A DNA stretch of 64,000 nt from Amarobacter sp964507025. Lineage in GTDB: Bacteria > Chloroflexota > Dehalococcoidia > Tepidiformales > Tepidiformaceae. A program made the translations under genes and the position numbers. The stretch's first letter is position 1; every line of letters starts with the position of its first letter. A model generated the notes under the pieces. The model was not told the DNA's origin. It made no database searches and worked only from the letters and a program-made list of their open reading frames with translations. Positions 45,883-54,539 of the stretch are shown here, one piece after another. The stretch covers positions 124,001-188,000 of the forward strand of contig CAZDOK010000001.1 of NCBI GenBank assembly GCA_964507025.1. The letters run 5' to 3'.

Positions 45883-47061
45883 ATGCCGACCACTCCCTCG
45901 TTTCACCCGCCTACCCGCATCCTCATGGGCCCAGGTCCCAGCGGCGCCCACCCCCGTGTCCTGAAGGCGATGACCGCGCCCATCCTCGGCCACCTCGACC
46001 CCGAGTTCCTGCGCATCATGGACGACTGCAACGAGATGCTTCGCCAGGTGATGGGGACTGCCAACCGCATCACGCTGGCTACTCCGGGGACCGGCACGAG
46101 CGGTATGGAAGCGGCCGTCATGAACCTGGTTGAGCCCGGCGACCGGGTGGTCGTCGGCATTTGCGGGTACTTCGGCGAACGCATCGCCGTGATGGCGGAA
46201 CGCGCCGGCGGCCAGGTCACCCGCGTTCCGGCCCCATGGGGCTCACCCACCGACCTCACCGCGGTCGAATCCGCCGTCCGCGCCGCAGGGAACGTGAAGC
46301 TCATCGCCATCGTTCACGCCGAGACCTCGACCGGTGCCCAGACACCCGTCGAACCGTTCGCCAAGCTCGCCCGGGATCATGGCGCCCTCTTGCTGGTCGA
46401 TTGCGTGACCTCGCTCGGCGGGGTTCCCGTGACCGTCGACGTCTGGGGGGCCGACGCGGTGTACTCGGGCACGCAGAAGTGCCTGAGCGCCCCTCCCGGA
46501 ATGGCGCCGCTGACCATGTCGCCGCGCGCCTGGGATGCCATCAAGGCTCGCGAAGTGCCCTGCAACAGCTGGTACCTCGACCTCAGCCTGCTGGAGGCCT
46601 ACTGGGACGAGCGGCGCGCTTACCACCACACTGCCCCGATTTCCATGGTCTACGCGCTCCACGAGGCGCTCGCGCTCGTCCTCGATGAGAGTCTTGAGCG
46701 CCGATGGGCGCGACACGAACGCAACGGCCGGGCGCTCCAGGCCGGTCTCGAAGCAATGGGCCTCGGGCTCCACGCGGACGCGGGCTACCGGCTGCCGGTG
46801 CTCACCACCGTTCGTATCCCGGAGGGTGTCAACGACGCCGAGGTCCGTGGCGCGCTCCTCGACCGGAACAGCATCGAAATCGGTGGCGGGCTGGGTGAAC
46901 TGCGCGGGAAGGTCTGGCGCATTGGCCTGATGGGCGAGAGCTCCACTCCGGGGAACGTGCTGCTGGTGCTGAATGCGCTCGGGAAGATCCTGCGCGAACA
47001 GGGCTTCAGGGCCGACCTCCGGGCGGCGGTGGACGAGGCTGCCGCCAGGCTCGAGAGGTAA
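45883..47061 (+). CDS. Serine--pyruvate/alanine--glyoxylate-type aminotransferase
   Basis: The 392-residue protein is a PLP-dependent class V aminotransferase. Signature pieces: MGPGPSGAHPRVLKAM, the ATPGTGTSGMEAAVMNLV cofactor loop, LLLVDCVTSLGG with the PLP-binding Asp, and YSGTQKCLSAPPGMAP with the Schiff-base Lys. Relatives act on alanine, serine and glyoxylate, linking photorespiration-like or serine-cycle routes. The ATG at 45883 gives MPTTPSFHPPTRILMGPG. The next gene is a separate transcription unit with its own promoter. Real substrate pair is inferred only by homology. Confidence 0.9.
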   Translation: MPTTPSFHPPTRILMGPGPSGAHPRVLKAMTAPILGHLDPEFLRIMDDCNEMLRQVMGTANRITLATPGTGTSGMEAAVMNLVEPGDRVVVGICGYFGERIAVMAERAGGQVTRVPAPWGSPTDLTAVESAVRAAGNVKLIAIVHAETSTGAQTPVEPFAKLARDHGALLLVDCVTSLGGVPVTVDVWGADAVYSGTQKCLSAPPGMAPLTMSPRAWDAIKAREVPCNSWYLDLSLLEAYWDERRAYHHTAPISMVYALHEALALVLDESLERRWARHERNGRALQAGLEAMGLGLHADAGYRLPVLTTVRIPEGVNDAEVRGALLDRNSIEIGGGLGELRGKVWRIGLMGESSTPGNVLLVLNALGKILREQGFRADLRAAVDEAAARLER

Positions 47062-47077
47062 AGGGGATTCCAGCCAG

Positions 47078-47106
47078 TTGAACCTTGTCCTGATTGTCGA
47101 TAGAGT
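47078..47106 (+). promoter_or_regulatory. Promoter of the sulfur operon
   Basis: TTGAAC (47078-47083) and TAGAGT (47101-47106) are separated by the ideal 17 bp. Each hexamer matches the sigma-A consensus at four positions. Transcription would start about 15-20 bases before the GGAGGGGG ribosome binding site (47121-47128) of tsuA. Confidence 0.6.
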
Positions 47107-47133
47107 TTGTCAACAATCACGGAGGGGGCACCC

Positions 47134-48372
47134 ATGCAGGCTGGCGCAACGGCCGCGGCGGCTTCGCCGCGTTTGCCCGCGAACACGTTCACCGTCGCGG
47201 GCGCGCTGCTCTTCATCGTCGTGGCAGCCGTTTTCACGGGTGCGAAGGACTTCGAGCTTGGGGCATTCTGGCTGATTGGTGTCGCATTCGGTGTCATCGT
47301 CCAGCGCAGCCGCTTGTGCTTCGCCGGCGCATTCCGCGACCTGATCATGTCTGGTGACGGTCGCCTGATGCGCGGCCTGATCCTCGGGCTTGCCGTCACC
47401 ACCATTGGCTTCGGCATGCTCATGGCGCGCTTCGTGCCCGACCCCTCGTTCAACGTTCTGCCGCCCGGCGCCCACATCCAGCCGGTGGGATTCGCCACCG
47501 TGGCCGGTGGCGTCATGTTCGGCATCGGTATGGTCCTCGCGGGCGGGTGCGTCTCGGGCACGCTCTGGCGCATGGGCGAAGGTTACCTGAACTCCTGGGT
47601 CGCGATGATAGGCATCCTCGTCGGGCTCTGGGGCGCCTCGAAGACGTGGGACTGGTGGTACGACAACGATGTCAGCAAGCGCGAAGCCACCTGGTTGCCC
47701 ACCGAGCTCGGCCTCACCGCATCCATCCTGCTTACGCTCGCGGTCCTCGCGGTTGCCTATGTCGCCATCCTCTGGTGGGAGCTGCGCTCGCCGCGCCTCC
47801 CGGAACCAAAGGCGAAGCCTGCTCCCGCGGCCTTCACGGTCCGCGACCACCTGCGAAACTCGTGGAACATCGTCTTCGGGGGAAGGGGCTGGAGCTACAC
47901 TGCTGGCGCCATCGCCCTCGGTGTGCTTTCCATCGCCGCGTACAACCTGCAGAGCCCGCTCGGGGTCACCGGCGGGCTCGCGCTCTGGGCCGACAACGCC
48001 GCGAAGGTCGTTGATGCCGGCGGCCTGCCACTGAAGGGCGCCGACCTTCTCGCGGGGTGCTCCTCGGCTGCAGCGGGTGCCGAGTGGCTCACCATGCGCA
48101 CCACCACCATGACGGGCCTGGTGATCGGAGCGTTTACGGCGTCGGTCCTATCGGGCGAATTCAAGGTGAGGTTCTCCCGCAACATCGCGCGGTATCCGCA
48201 GCTTATCGTGGGCGGCGCCGCCATGGGCTACGCCTCCGTGCTCGCCGTCGGTTGCACCATCGGCGCGTTCTTCTCCTCGATTCCCTCGCTGGCACTGGCC
48301 GGGTGGCTCTACACCATTGCGCTGGCAGCCGGCGCCTTCATCGGAGTTCAGGTCATCCGTCGCCTGCCCTGA
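47134..48372 (+). CDS. tsuA: YeeE/YedE-type thiosulfate permease (TsuA-like)
   Basis: The 412-residue membrane protein has about ten hydrophobic segments and the conserved cysteine motifs of the YeeE/YedE (TsuA) family: QRSRLCFAGAFRD (Cys62), VLAGGCVSGTLWR (Cys139), LLAGCSSAAAG (Cys309) and VGCTIGAFFSS (Cys374). TsuA moves thiosulfate across the membrane by passing it along such cysteines. The ATG at 47134 has GGAGGGGG six bases upstream. The next gene encodes the TusA/TsuB partner, as in known tsuAB pairs, which strongly supports sulfur import. It is a large member; the middle loop is a cytoplasmic insertion. Confidence 0.9.
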   Translation: MQAGATAAAASPRLPANTFTVAGALLFIVVAAVFTGAKDFELGAFWLIGVAFGVIVQRSRLCFAGAFRDLIMSGDGRLMRGLILGLAVTTIGFGMLMARFVPDPSFNVLPPGAHIQPVGFATVAGGVMFGIGMVLAGGCVSGTLWRMGEGYLNSWVAMIGILVGLWGASKTWDWWYDNDVSKREATWLPTELGLTASILLTLAVLAVAYVAILWWELRSPRLPEPKAKPAPAAFTVRDHLRNSWNIVFGGRGWSYTAGAIALGVLSIAAYNLQSPLGVTGGLALWADNAAKVVDAGGLPLKGADLLAGCSSAAAGAEWLTMRTTTMTGLVIGAFTASVLSGEFKVRFSRNIARYPQLIVGGAAMGYASVLAVGCTIGAFFSSIPSLALAGWLYTIALAAGAFIGVQVIRRLP

Positions 48373-48409
48373 GGCGGCTGTCAGACACCCCGGACCAGGA
48401 GGTTCACGC

Positions 48410-48700
48410 ATGCAGGTCGATGTTCGCGGGGAGATGTGTCCCTACCCCGCCATGAAAGCCAAGGAAGCGCTGAAGAAGCTCCCCGCGGGCGAGCGGCTGG
48501 AGCTCATCACCGACCACGCCCCGGCCCTCTCAACCGTGCCCTGGGAAGGCGCCAAACTCGGATTCCTTTCCGAGATCGCTCCCAGCGGCCCGGGCGAGTG
48601 GATCATCACGCTCGAGAAGTCGAGCGCACCCATCGACCAGAGACAGGTCCTCACAGCCATCGCCGCGCGAGCTGCCGATCTCGCTCCGGACGAGGCATAA
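48410..48700 (+). CDS. tsuB: TusA/TsuB-family sulfur carrier protein
   Basis: The 96-residue protein begins MQVDVRGEMCPYPAMKAKEAL with the CPxP motif (Cys10-Pro-Tyr-Pro13) that carries a persulfide in TusA-family proteins. A strand-helix-strand layout follows. In known tsuAB operons this partner takes sulfur from imported thiosulfate. AGGAGG lies 7 bases before the ATG. It is 37 bp behind the permease and 18 bp before the rhodanese gene. Confidence 0.92.
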   Translation: MQVDVRGEMCPYPAMKAKEALKKLPAGERLELITDHAPALSTVPWEGAKLGFLSEIAPSGPGEWIITLEKSSAPIDQRQVLTAIAARAADLAPDEA

Positions 48701-48718
48701 CCCGATAGGAGTCATCCC

Positions 48719-49699
48719 GTGAAGAAGTTCAGCCTGCTTGCCTTGCTCGTCGTGGCGGTGTTTTCCACCCTCCTTGTGGCGTGCGGCGGCGACGACGGCG
48801 AGGACGCGCCAGCTGCCACCGCCACAACCGCGGCGTCCGGAGGCACCACTCCCCAGGTCCAGGCGTCGCCTACCACCGATCCCAACGCCTACTCCCGCCC
48901 CGAACTCCTCACCGAGACTGCCCAGCTCGAGAAGATGCTTGGCGATTCGTCGCTCGTGATCGTCGACCTCCGCAAGAAGGAGTCGTACGACGCCGGGCAC
49001 ATCCCGGGTGCCGTGTGGTACGACACTGCCTTCCTGAAGGACCCCGACGAGAAGCTCTACGTCATCAACGAGAAGCTGTTCGCTGAAAAGGTTGGTGAAG
49101 TCGGCATCGACACCACCAAGAAAGTCGTCGCCTACGACGATGGCAACGGCCTCTGGGCCACCCGGTTCTGGTGGGTGCTCTGGTACTACGGCCACGAAGG
49201 TTCCGTGCTCAACGGTGGCTTCGCCAGGTGGCAGAAGGATGGACTCCCCGTTTCGCAGGAAGCCCCGGCAGTGACGAAGGCCGTGTTCAAGCCGGCCGTC
49301 AACGATGAGGTGATCTGCGCGCTCGACTACGTGGAAGCCAGGGCTGATGCACCCGACCCGAACGTCGTGATCCTGGACGTCCGTTCGCCGGCAGAGTACA
49401 CGGGCGCCGATGTCCGCGCGGCCAAGGGCGGCCACGTGCCCAACGCGGTGAACCTCGACTGGACCCGTTCGCTTACCGAGGCGCAACCCCAGGTGTGGAA
49501 GACCGCCGCAGAGCTCCGGAAGCAATTCGATGAAGCAGGGATCAAGCCCGGCGCCGAGGTCATCACCTACTGCCAGACCGGCGTCCGCGCGGCCCATTCG
49601 CTCTTCACGCTCCGCCTCCTCGGCCACGACGGCTTGAAGAACTTCGACGGTTCGTGGCAGGAATGGGGGAACAACAAGGACACGAAGGTGGAGCGCTAA
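48719..49699 (+). CDS. Rhodanese lipoprotein (thiosulfate sulfurtransferase-like), two domains
   Basis: The 326-residue protein starts MKKFSLLALLVVAV and ends its signal with the lipobox LLVAC (Cys22), so it is probably lipidated and outside the membrane. A Thr/Pro linker precedes two rhodanese domains. Only the second has the active-site Cys285 in CQTGVRAAH; in the first the corresponding place reads YDDGNG (Asp140), as in the inactive N-terminal domain of classical two-domain rhodaneses. The motif CxxG-V-R fits thiosulfate sulfurtransferase better than mercaptopyruvate. It is the last gene of the tsuA-tsuB operon; it could process thiosulfate or polysulfide before import. Confidence 0.9.
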   Translation: MKKFSLLALLVVAVFSTLLVACGGDDGEDAPAATATTAASGGTTPQVQASPTTDPNAYSRPELLTETAQLEKMLGDSSLVIVDLRKKESYDAGHIPGAVWYDTAFLKDPDEKLYVINEKLFAEKVGEVGIDTTKKVVAYDDGNGLWATRFWWVLWYYGHEGSVLNGGFARWQKDGLPVSQEAPAVTKAVFKPAVNDEVICALDYVEARADAPDPNVVILDVRSPAEYTGADVRAAKGGHVPNAVNLDWTRSLTEAQPQVWKTAAELRKQFDEAGIKPGAEVITYCQTGVRAAHSLFTLRLLGHDGLKNFDGSWQEWGNNKDTKVER

Positions 49700-49724
49700 G
49701 CGCCCGCCCGTTGGATTCAGGACC

Positions 49725-49752
49725 AGGGGGAGGTCTGTGCCTCCCCCTTTCC
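49725..49752. terminator. Terminator after the sulfur operon
   Basis: AGGGGGAGG (49725-49733), loop TCTGTG and CCTCCCCCT (49740-49748) form a 9-bp stem followed by TTTCC. It sits between the rhodanese gene and the convergent crotonase gene. Confidence 0.85.
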
Positions 49753-49757
49753 GTTGT

Positions 49758-50549
49758 TCAGCGGCCCTTCCACTCGGGCTGCCGGTGCTCGAGGAATGCG
49801 CGGACGCCTTCCTTGAAGTCCTCACTTGCGAACATGCGATTGAGCGCCGCCGTGCTGTCTTTCAGATGGTCCATCGGGTCGCGCGCCAGGCCCTGGTACA
49901 GCAAACGCTTGACCTCACCCGTTGCCAGAGGCGAACCGCGCGACACGGAGTGCGCGAACTGCAAGGAGCGCTCCATCAGCTCTCCATCGGGCACGACCTC
50001 CCGCACGTATCCGATTTCGAGCGCCCGCGTGGCGCTGACGATCTCTCCTGAATACAGCAGGTACGCCGCGTTCTGGAGCCCGACGATGCGCGAAAGCAGC
50101 CACGTGCCGGCGGCCGTATCGGGCACCAGGCCACGGTGCACGAACACCCACCCGAACCGGGCGGATTCCGCCGCGATGCGGAAGTCGCACTGCAACGTGA
50201 ACTCCACACCCAGGCCGACGGCCGCGCCGTTGACCGCCGCGATCGTTGGCTTCCGGATCGACGCGAACGTCCAGGGCGCCGGGCGCGCCTGCTCGTAGGC
50301 GTTTGCGTAGCCCTCGGCTCTCCCGGTGGTCGGCGGCTGGCTGGAAAGCTGCTGCAGGTCGGTTCCCGCGCTGAAGGCTCGGCCCACTCCCGTGAGGACC
50401 ACGGCACGTACCCGCTCGTCGCTGGCGGCTTTCCGGATCGCGTCCTCGATATCGGCCAGCATTTCGTAGGTGATCGCGTTCATCTTCTCCGGCCGGTTGA
50501 ACCGCATGAGTCCCACCTGGCCCTCGACGTTGTACTCGAAGTCCGCCAT
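49758..50549 (-). CDS. Enoyl-CoA hydratase/isomerase (crotonase) family protein
   Basis: The 263-residue protein has the crotonase fold: NRPEKMNAITYEML, VVLTGVGRAFSAGTDL (oxyanion hole) and KPTIAAVNGAAVGLGVEFTL. Of the two catalytic glutamates of hydratases, the first is kept (GVEFTL) but the second is Phe in the segment FGWVFVHRG. It may be an isomerase, hydrolase or other crotonase rather than a true hydratase. The ATG at 50547-50549 (minus) follows GGGAGGGAG. Divergent from the next crotonase at 50648. Confidence 0.85.
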   Translation of the reverse strand: MADFEYNVEGQVGLMRFNRPEKMNAITYEMLADIEDAIRKAASDERVRAVVLTGVGRAFSAGTDLQQLSSQPPTTGRAEGYANAYEQARPAPWTFASIRKPTIAAVNGAAVGLGVEFTLQCDFRIAAESARFGWVFVHRGLVPDTAAGTWLLSRIVGLQNAAYLLYSGEIVSATRALEIGYVREVVPDGELMERSLQFAHSVSRGSPLATGEVKRLLYQGLARDPMDHLKDSTAALNRMFASEDFKEGVRAFLEHRQPEWKGR

Positions 50550-50647
50550 CTCCTGTCTCCCTCCCGATCGCTGGCGAAACAATACCCGCGCGGCACCAGG
50601 CCTGCACGCCGATGCGTACGGCTGTCAGCGGCGGTAGGCTACGCTCC

Positions 50648-51415
50648 ATGCCCATCCGAACCGAACGCCGCGACCCTACTTTCGTGATTACGCTCGATCG
50701 CCCTCACGCCATGAACAGCATCGATCCAGAGATGTACCAGCAACTGGGCGAGGCCTGGGACGAGTTCGAGCAGGACAACGCTCTGCTGGTGGCAGTGGTC
50801 ACCGGCGCGGGCGAAAAGGCATTCTGCTCCGGCCGCGACCTGGTGAAGAGCGTCCAGGATGTCTCGAACGACTGGAGCCAGCAGCGTGGCGGAGGGCGGC
50901 TCACACCGGAGGCCATCTGGAAGCCCGTCATCGCAGCGATCAACGGCCACTGCCTGGCTGCCGGGCTCGCTCTCGCGCTCGGGTGCGACCTGCGTGTCGC
51001 CAGCCCCAACGCAACGTTCGGGACCATGGCCGCGAAACGGGGCATCGTGGCCGGCGGGGGCCAGACGCAGCGGCTGGCGCGCTACATCCCCTTTGGCATC
51101 GCCATGGAAATGATCCTCTTTGCGGAACGTATCAGCGCCGAGGAAGCGCTCCGGTACGGGCTCGTGAACCGTGTCGTGCCGCAGGAGGAGCTGCTGCCGT
51201 TCGCCCTTGGGTGGGCAGAGAAACTGTGCGAGAACGGCCCCCTGGCGGTCCAGGCAATGAAGCGCGCTGCGTACGAGGGTGGCTGGGACATGACCTTCCG
51301 CGACGGCATGCGCCTCGAGGCCCGCCTCTACGCCGAGATCATGAAGACCGATGATGCTGCCGAGGGAGGCCGGGCTTTCGCCGAAAAGCGCGCCCCCCGG
51401 TTCACGGGGCGCTGA
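50648..51415 (+). CDS. Enoyl-CoA hydratase/isomerase (crotonase) family protein
   Basis: A 255-residue crotonase: PTFVITLDRPHAMNSIDPEM, VVTGAGEKAFCSGRDL and KPVIAAINGHCLAAGLALAL. Both canonical catalytic Glu positions are changed to Ala (AGLALALGCD and FGTMAAKRG), so ordinary hydratase chemistry is unlikely. The next gene starts GTG 1 bp after the stop region (ATGTGA at 51415-51420), so it is cotranscribed with the CaiB-type transferase. Confidence 0.85.
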   Translation: MPIRTERRDPTFVITLDRPHAMNSIDPEMYQQLGEAWDEFEQDNALLVAVVTGAGEKAFCSGRDLVKSVQDVSNDWSQQRGGGRLTPEAIWKPVIAAINGHCLAAGLALALGCDLRVASPNATFGTMAAKRGIVAGGGQTQRLARYIPFGIAMEMILFAERISAEEALRYGLVNRVVPQEELLPFALGWAEKLCENGPLAVQAMKRAAYEGGWDMTFRDGMRLEARLYAEIMKTDDAAEGGRAFAEKRAPRFTGR

Positions 51416-51416
51416 T

Positions 51417-52610
51417 GTGAACGGTCCGCTCGAAGGCATTCGCGTGCTCGACTTCACCTGGGCTCTCGCGGGCCCATTCGCAACCATGCAACTTGCAGAC
51501 CTCGGCGCCGAGGTGGTGAAGGTCGAATACCCTGAGACCCACGAAAAAGAGCGGGGCTTCGGGCCGTACGTCGACGGTATCTCGACGTTCTTCTTCAGCC
51601 CCAACCGGGGCAAGAAGGGCATCGCCATCGATCTGAAGGCCCCCGAAGGCAAGGACCTGGTCAGGCGCCTCGCCCGTGAGGCCGACGTGGTCACCGAAAA
51701 CTTCCGCCCCGGCACCATGGACCGGCTCGGCCTCGGCTATCGTGCGCTCCGCGAAGTGAACCCCAGGCTCATCTACGCGGCCCTCAGCGGGTTCGGACAG
51801 ACCGGACCGTACAGCTCGATGGCCGCCGTCGATGCCGTCGCCCAGGCCATGGGCGGCACCATGTCGCTCAACGGGGAAAAGGGCGGGCCGCCCACGCGCG
51901 TCGGCGTGAGCATCGGCGATATGGTCGGCGGCCTCTACCTGGCCGTTGGGATACTGGCCGCACTCCGTGCTCGTGACATAACTGGCGAGGGGCAGATGCT
52001 CGACGTTGCGCTCATGGAGGCCCAGATGGCGCTCTGCGAGAACGCCATCGTTCGCCACTCCGCGTTCGACGAGCACCCGACCCGCCAGGGAAGCCGCCAC
52101 GCGCTCCTCGCGCCTTTCGGCCCGTTCCCCACAAGGGACGGCTGGATCGTCATCGCCAATGTGAAGGAGTGGGAACTCTTTTGCGCCCTCCTCGGCCGCG
52201 ACGACATGGCGACCGATGAGCGCTTCGCCACAAACCGTGCCCGGCTGGAGAACATCGACCTGCTGGAGGAGCGGCTGTGCGAGGCACTCAACGAGCAGAC
52301 CACTGACGAGTGGTTCGCGGTGCTCCAACCGGCCAACGTCTGTGCTATCGGAAAGGTCAACACGATCGCTGACCTCTTCCACGACCCCCATGTGGCGGCC
52401 CGGAACATGCTGGTTGATGTCCCCATGCCGTATGGCAAGCCGGGTACCCTGAAGTTGCCGAACTCCCCATTGCACCTCTCCGCCACACCCTCCACGGTCG
52501 GTCGACCGATGCCCGAACATGGTGGAAACACCACCGAGGTACTGGCCGAGTGGATCGACATGCCGGAGGGCGAGATCGCGGCGCTTCGAGCGCGCGGCGT
52601 CATCAAGTAG
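51417..52610 (+). CDS. CaiB/BaiF-type class III CoA transferase
   Basis: The 397-residue protein matches formyl-CoA transferase/CaiB: GIRVLDFTWALAGPFATMQLADLGAEVVKVE at the start, SGFGQTGPYSSMAAVDAVAQAMGG and VGVSIGDMVGGLYLA, where Asp is the nucleophile of the family. It transfers CoA between organic acids. The start is GTG at 51417, immediately after the TGA of the crotonase, with GGGG but no strong Shine-Dalgarno; translation coupling is likely. Substrates unknown. Its pairing with a crotonase suggests activation of a carboxylic acid before its degradation. Confidence 0.92.
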   Translation: MNGPLEGIRVLDFTWALAGPFATMQLADLGAEVVKVEYPETHEKERGFGPYVDGISTFFFSPNRGKKGIAIDLKAPEGKDLVRRLAREADVVTENFRPGTMDRLGLGYRALREVNPRLIYAALSGFGQTGPYSSMAAVDAVAQAMGGTMSLNGEKGGPPTRVGVSIGDMVGGLYLAVGILAALRARDITGEGQMLDVALMEAQMALCENAIVRHSAFDEHPTRQGSRHALLAPFGPFPTRDGWIVIANVKEWELFCALLGRDDMATDERFATNRARLENIDLLEERLCEALNEQTTDEWFAVLQPANVCAIGKVNTIADLFHDPHVAARNMLVDVPMPYGKPGTLKLPNSPLHLSATPSTVGRPMPEHGGNTTEVLAEWIDMPEGEIAALRARGVIK

Positions 52611-52766
52611 CGCCTCAGGCGGTCCGCTTCACACTGGCCCAGCCTCTGCCGCGCTATGATGGCCTTGCCAGCTCCGAGCCCACCGGCCCCAGGGGGGAGT
52701 CGCGGAGCATTGGCCAGCAAGGAAAGGGCTTCAGCCAGCGCGCACCGCGCGGAATGGAGGAGCCCT

Positions 52767-53540
52767 TTGTCCAGCCCCTGGAATCCAGCCCAGTACGAGC
52801 GATTCGCCAACGAGCGCACCCGGCCCTTCCTCGATCTCCTTGCCATGATCACGCCCGTTCCTGGCGGTCGGGTTGCCGACCTCGGCTGCGGCACTGGCGA
52901 GCTCACCCGGTTGCTCCATGAGCGTACCGGTGCTGCTGAGACCGTGGGTGTCGATAGTTCCGAGACGATGCTGGCCAGGAGCGGTGAGTTTGCGGGTGGT
53001 GGGCTCAGGTTCGAGCTGGCCGACATCGCGACCTACCGTCCACCAGAGCAGTTCGACGTTGTGTCCTCGAACGCGGCGCTCCAGTGGGTGCCCGACCATG
53101 CGTCGCTCATCCCGGCGCTCGCCCGGCTCGTGCGCGCGTGTGGACAGTTCGCGTTCCAGGTGCCCGCGAACGACGACCACACGTCGCATGTGACCGCACG
53201 CGACGTAGCAGCCGAGGAACCGTTCCGTTCCGCGCTCGGTGGGTACGAACGTTCATGGCCCGTGATGCCGCCCGAGTGGTACGCCGAACAGCTCGATGCG
53301 CTCGGGTTCACCATGCTGAACGTGCGGCTGCAGGTGTATGGCCACCATCTCCCCTCGTCGGCCGATGTCGTCGAGTGGGTGAAAGGTACGTACCTGACCG
53401 ACTACGCCCGCAGGATGGCGCCCGGTCTCTACGAGCGGTACCTGGTCCGCTATGCCGAAGTCCTGCGCGAACGCCTGGGCCAGCGGCGCCCGTATTTCTA
53501 CGCCTACAAGCGCATCCTGGTGCACGGACGCCGCGAGTAG
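52767..53540 (+). CDS. tam: Trans-aconitate 2-methyltransferase-like SAM methyltransferase
   Basis: The 257-residue protein has the SAM-binding motif RVADLGCGTGELTRLL, the acidic GVDSSETMLARS, and the Tam-like opening SPWNPAQYERFANERTRPFLDLL and FDVVSSNAALQWVPDH. Family members methylate trans-aconitate. The start is TTG at 52767, because GGAGG is seven bases upstream and the length then equals E. coli Tam (252). Function is family-level inference; related methyltransferases act on other carboxylates. Confidence 0.82.
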   Translation: MSSPWNPAQYERFANERTRPFLDLLAMITPVPGGRVADLGCGTGELTRLLHERTGAAETVGVDSSETMLARSGEFAGGGLRFELADIATYRPPEQFDVVSSNAALQWVPDHASLIPALARLVRACGQFAFQVPANDDHTSHVTARDVAAEEPFRSALGGYERSWPVMPPEWYAEQLDALGFTMLNVRLQVYGHHLPSSADVVEWVKGTYLTDYARRMAPGLYERYLVRYAEVLRERLGQRRPYFYAYKRILVHGRRE

Positions 53541-53550
53541 ACTTGCCTGT

Positions 53551-54024
53551 ATGGATGTCGCCGTCGAACTCGTCCGTTACGAAGACAAACCCGTGTTACG
53601 CCGCCTGCTCCAGCTCTACCTCTATGACTTCTCTGAGTTCGAGCCCCTGGACCCGAACGAGCACGGCGAGTTCGACTACCGCTACCTCGACCACTACTGG
53701 GCGCCGGAGCCAGGTGAAGACAGGTATCCGTTCTTCATCCACGCCGGCGGCCGGCGGGTGGGGTTCGCCCTGGTCAGAGTGCTCAACGGGATCAACGTCA
53801 TGTCGGAGTTCTTCGTGATGCGGCGGCACCGGAGGGGAGGCATCGGCAAAGGCGCCGCGATCGCCCTGTTCTCCCGCCTGCCCGGCGATTGGCTTGTGCA
53901 CCAGGTTCCGGCGAACCTCCCGGCCCAGGCGTTCTGGCGCCGCGTCATCGCTTCTGCCACACCAAACGACTACTCGGAGGCGGTGGATGCGGACGGCGTC
54001 ACGCAGCGGTTTCGCGTTGTGTGA
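53551..54024 (+). CDS. GNAT-family N-acetyltransferase
   Basis: The 157-residue product has a short GNAT fold: an N-terminal region MDVAVELVRYEDKPVLRRLL, the acetyl-CoA loop RRHRRGGIGKGAAIALF and a C-terminal PANLPAQAFWRRVI. It follows the methyltransferase by 10 bp, so may be cotranscribed. Substrate not recognised. A promoter and the CBS protein gene lie downstream. Confidence 0.82.
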   Translation: MDVAVELVRYEDKPVLRRLLQLYLYDFSEFEPLDPNEHGEFDYRYLDHYWAPEPGEDRYPFFIHAGGRRVGFALVRVLNGINVMSEFFVMRRHRRGGIGKGAAIALFSRLPGDWLVHQVPANLPAQAFWRRVIASATPNDYSEAVDADGVTQRFRVV

Positions 54025-54046
54025 TGCTGGCGACGCCCCTGGCGGG

Positions 54047-54073
54047 TTGACAGCCTCCTATACTGGTTATACG
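54047..54073 (+). promoter_or_regulatory. Candidate promoter of the CBS-domain gene
   Basis: TTGACA (54047-54052) is a perfect -35 hexamer; TATACG (54068-54073) is 15 bp downstream, a little short. GGAGG of the next gene follows 10 bases later. Confidence 0.5.
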
Positions 54074-54095
54074 CAGAGCGGCAGGAGGTGTGGTT

Positions 54096-54533
54096 GTGTA
54101 CGGATTCGTCAGCAGCGTTCTCGCCGAGAAAGGCCGCCAGGTCTACACGATCTCCCGGGCCGCCACCGTTTCGGAGGCGGTCCGCGAGATGAACGAAAAG
54201 GGCGTTGGCTCCTTGCTTGTCATTGATGGACGCCGCGCGGTGGGCATCTTTACCGAACGGGATGTCCTGCGCCGCATCGTCGACGCCGACCGCGACCCGG
54301 CCCTCACCCGCGTCGGCGAAGTGATGACGCGCGACCTCGCGGCGATCGAGCCGTCGTGGCATGTCGAAGACGCCATGCGACTGATGACCGAAAAGCGCCT
54401 GCGCCATCTCCCCGTGATGGAAGCCGACGAAGTCCTCGGGATGATCTCGATTGGCGACCTGCTCCGCTGGGTCACCATCAACCAGGAAGATCACATCCGT
54501 GCGATGACCGAGTACATCAACGGCCAGCGCTGA
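54096..54533 (+). CDS. Two-CBS-domain protein
   Basis: The 145-residue protein consists almost only of two CBS domains (about 12-67 and 77-130), with the motifs GVGSLLVIDGRRAVGIFTERDV and RLRHLPVMEADEVLGMISIGDL. CBS pairs bind AMP, ATP or SAM and regulate partner proteins. No fused catalytic domain is present, so it is probably a small regulatory sensor. The start is GTG 54096, chosen over GTG 54090, because GGAGG (54084-54088) is 7 bases from it. It ends 6 bp from the convergent crotonase. Confidence 0.88.
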   Translation: MYGFVSSVLAEKGRQVYTISRAATVSEAVREMNEKGVGSLLVIDGRRAVGIFTERDVLRRIVDADRDPALTRVGEVMTRDLAAIEPSWHVEDAMRLMTEKRLRHLPVMEADEVLGMISIGDLLRWVTINQEDHIRAMTEYINGQR

Positions 54534-54539
54534 ACGCCG

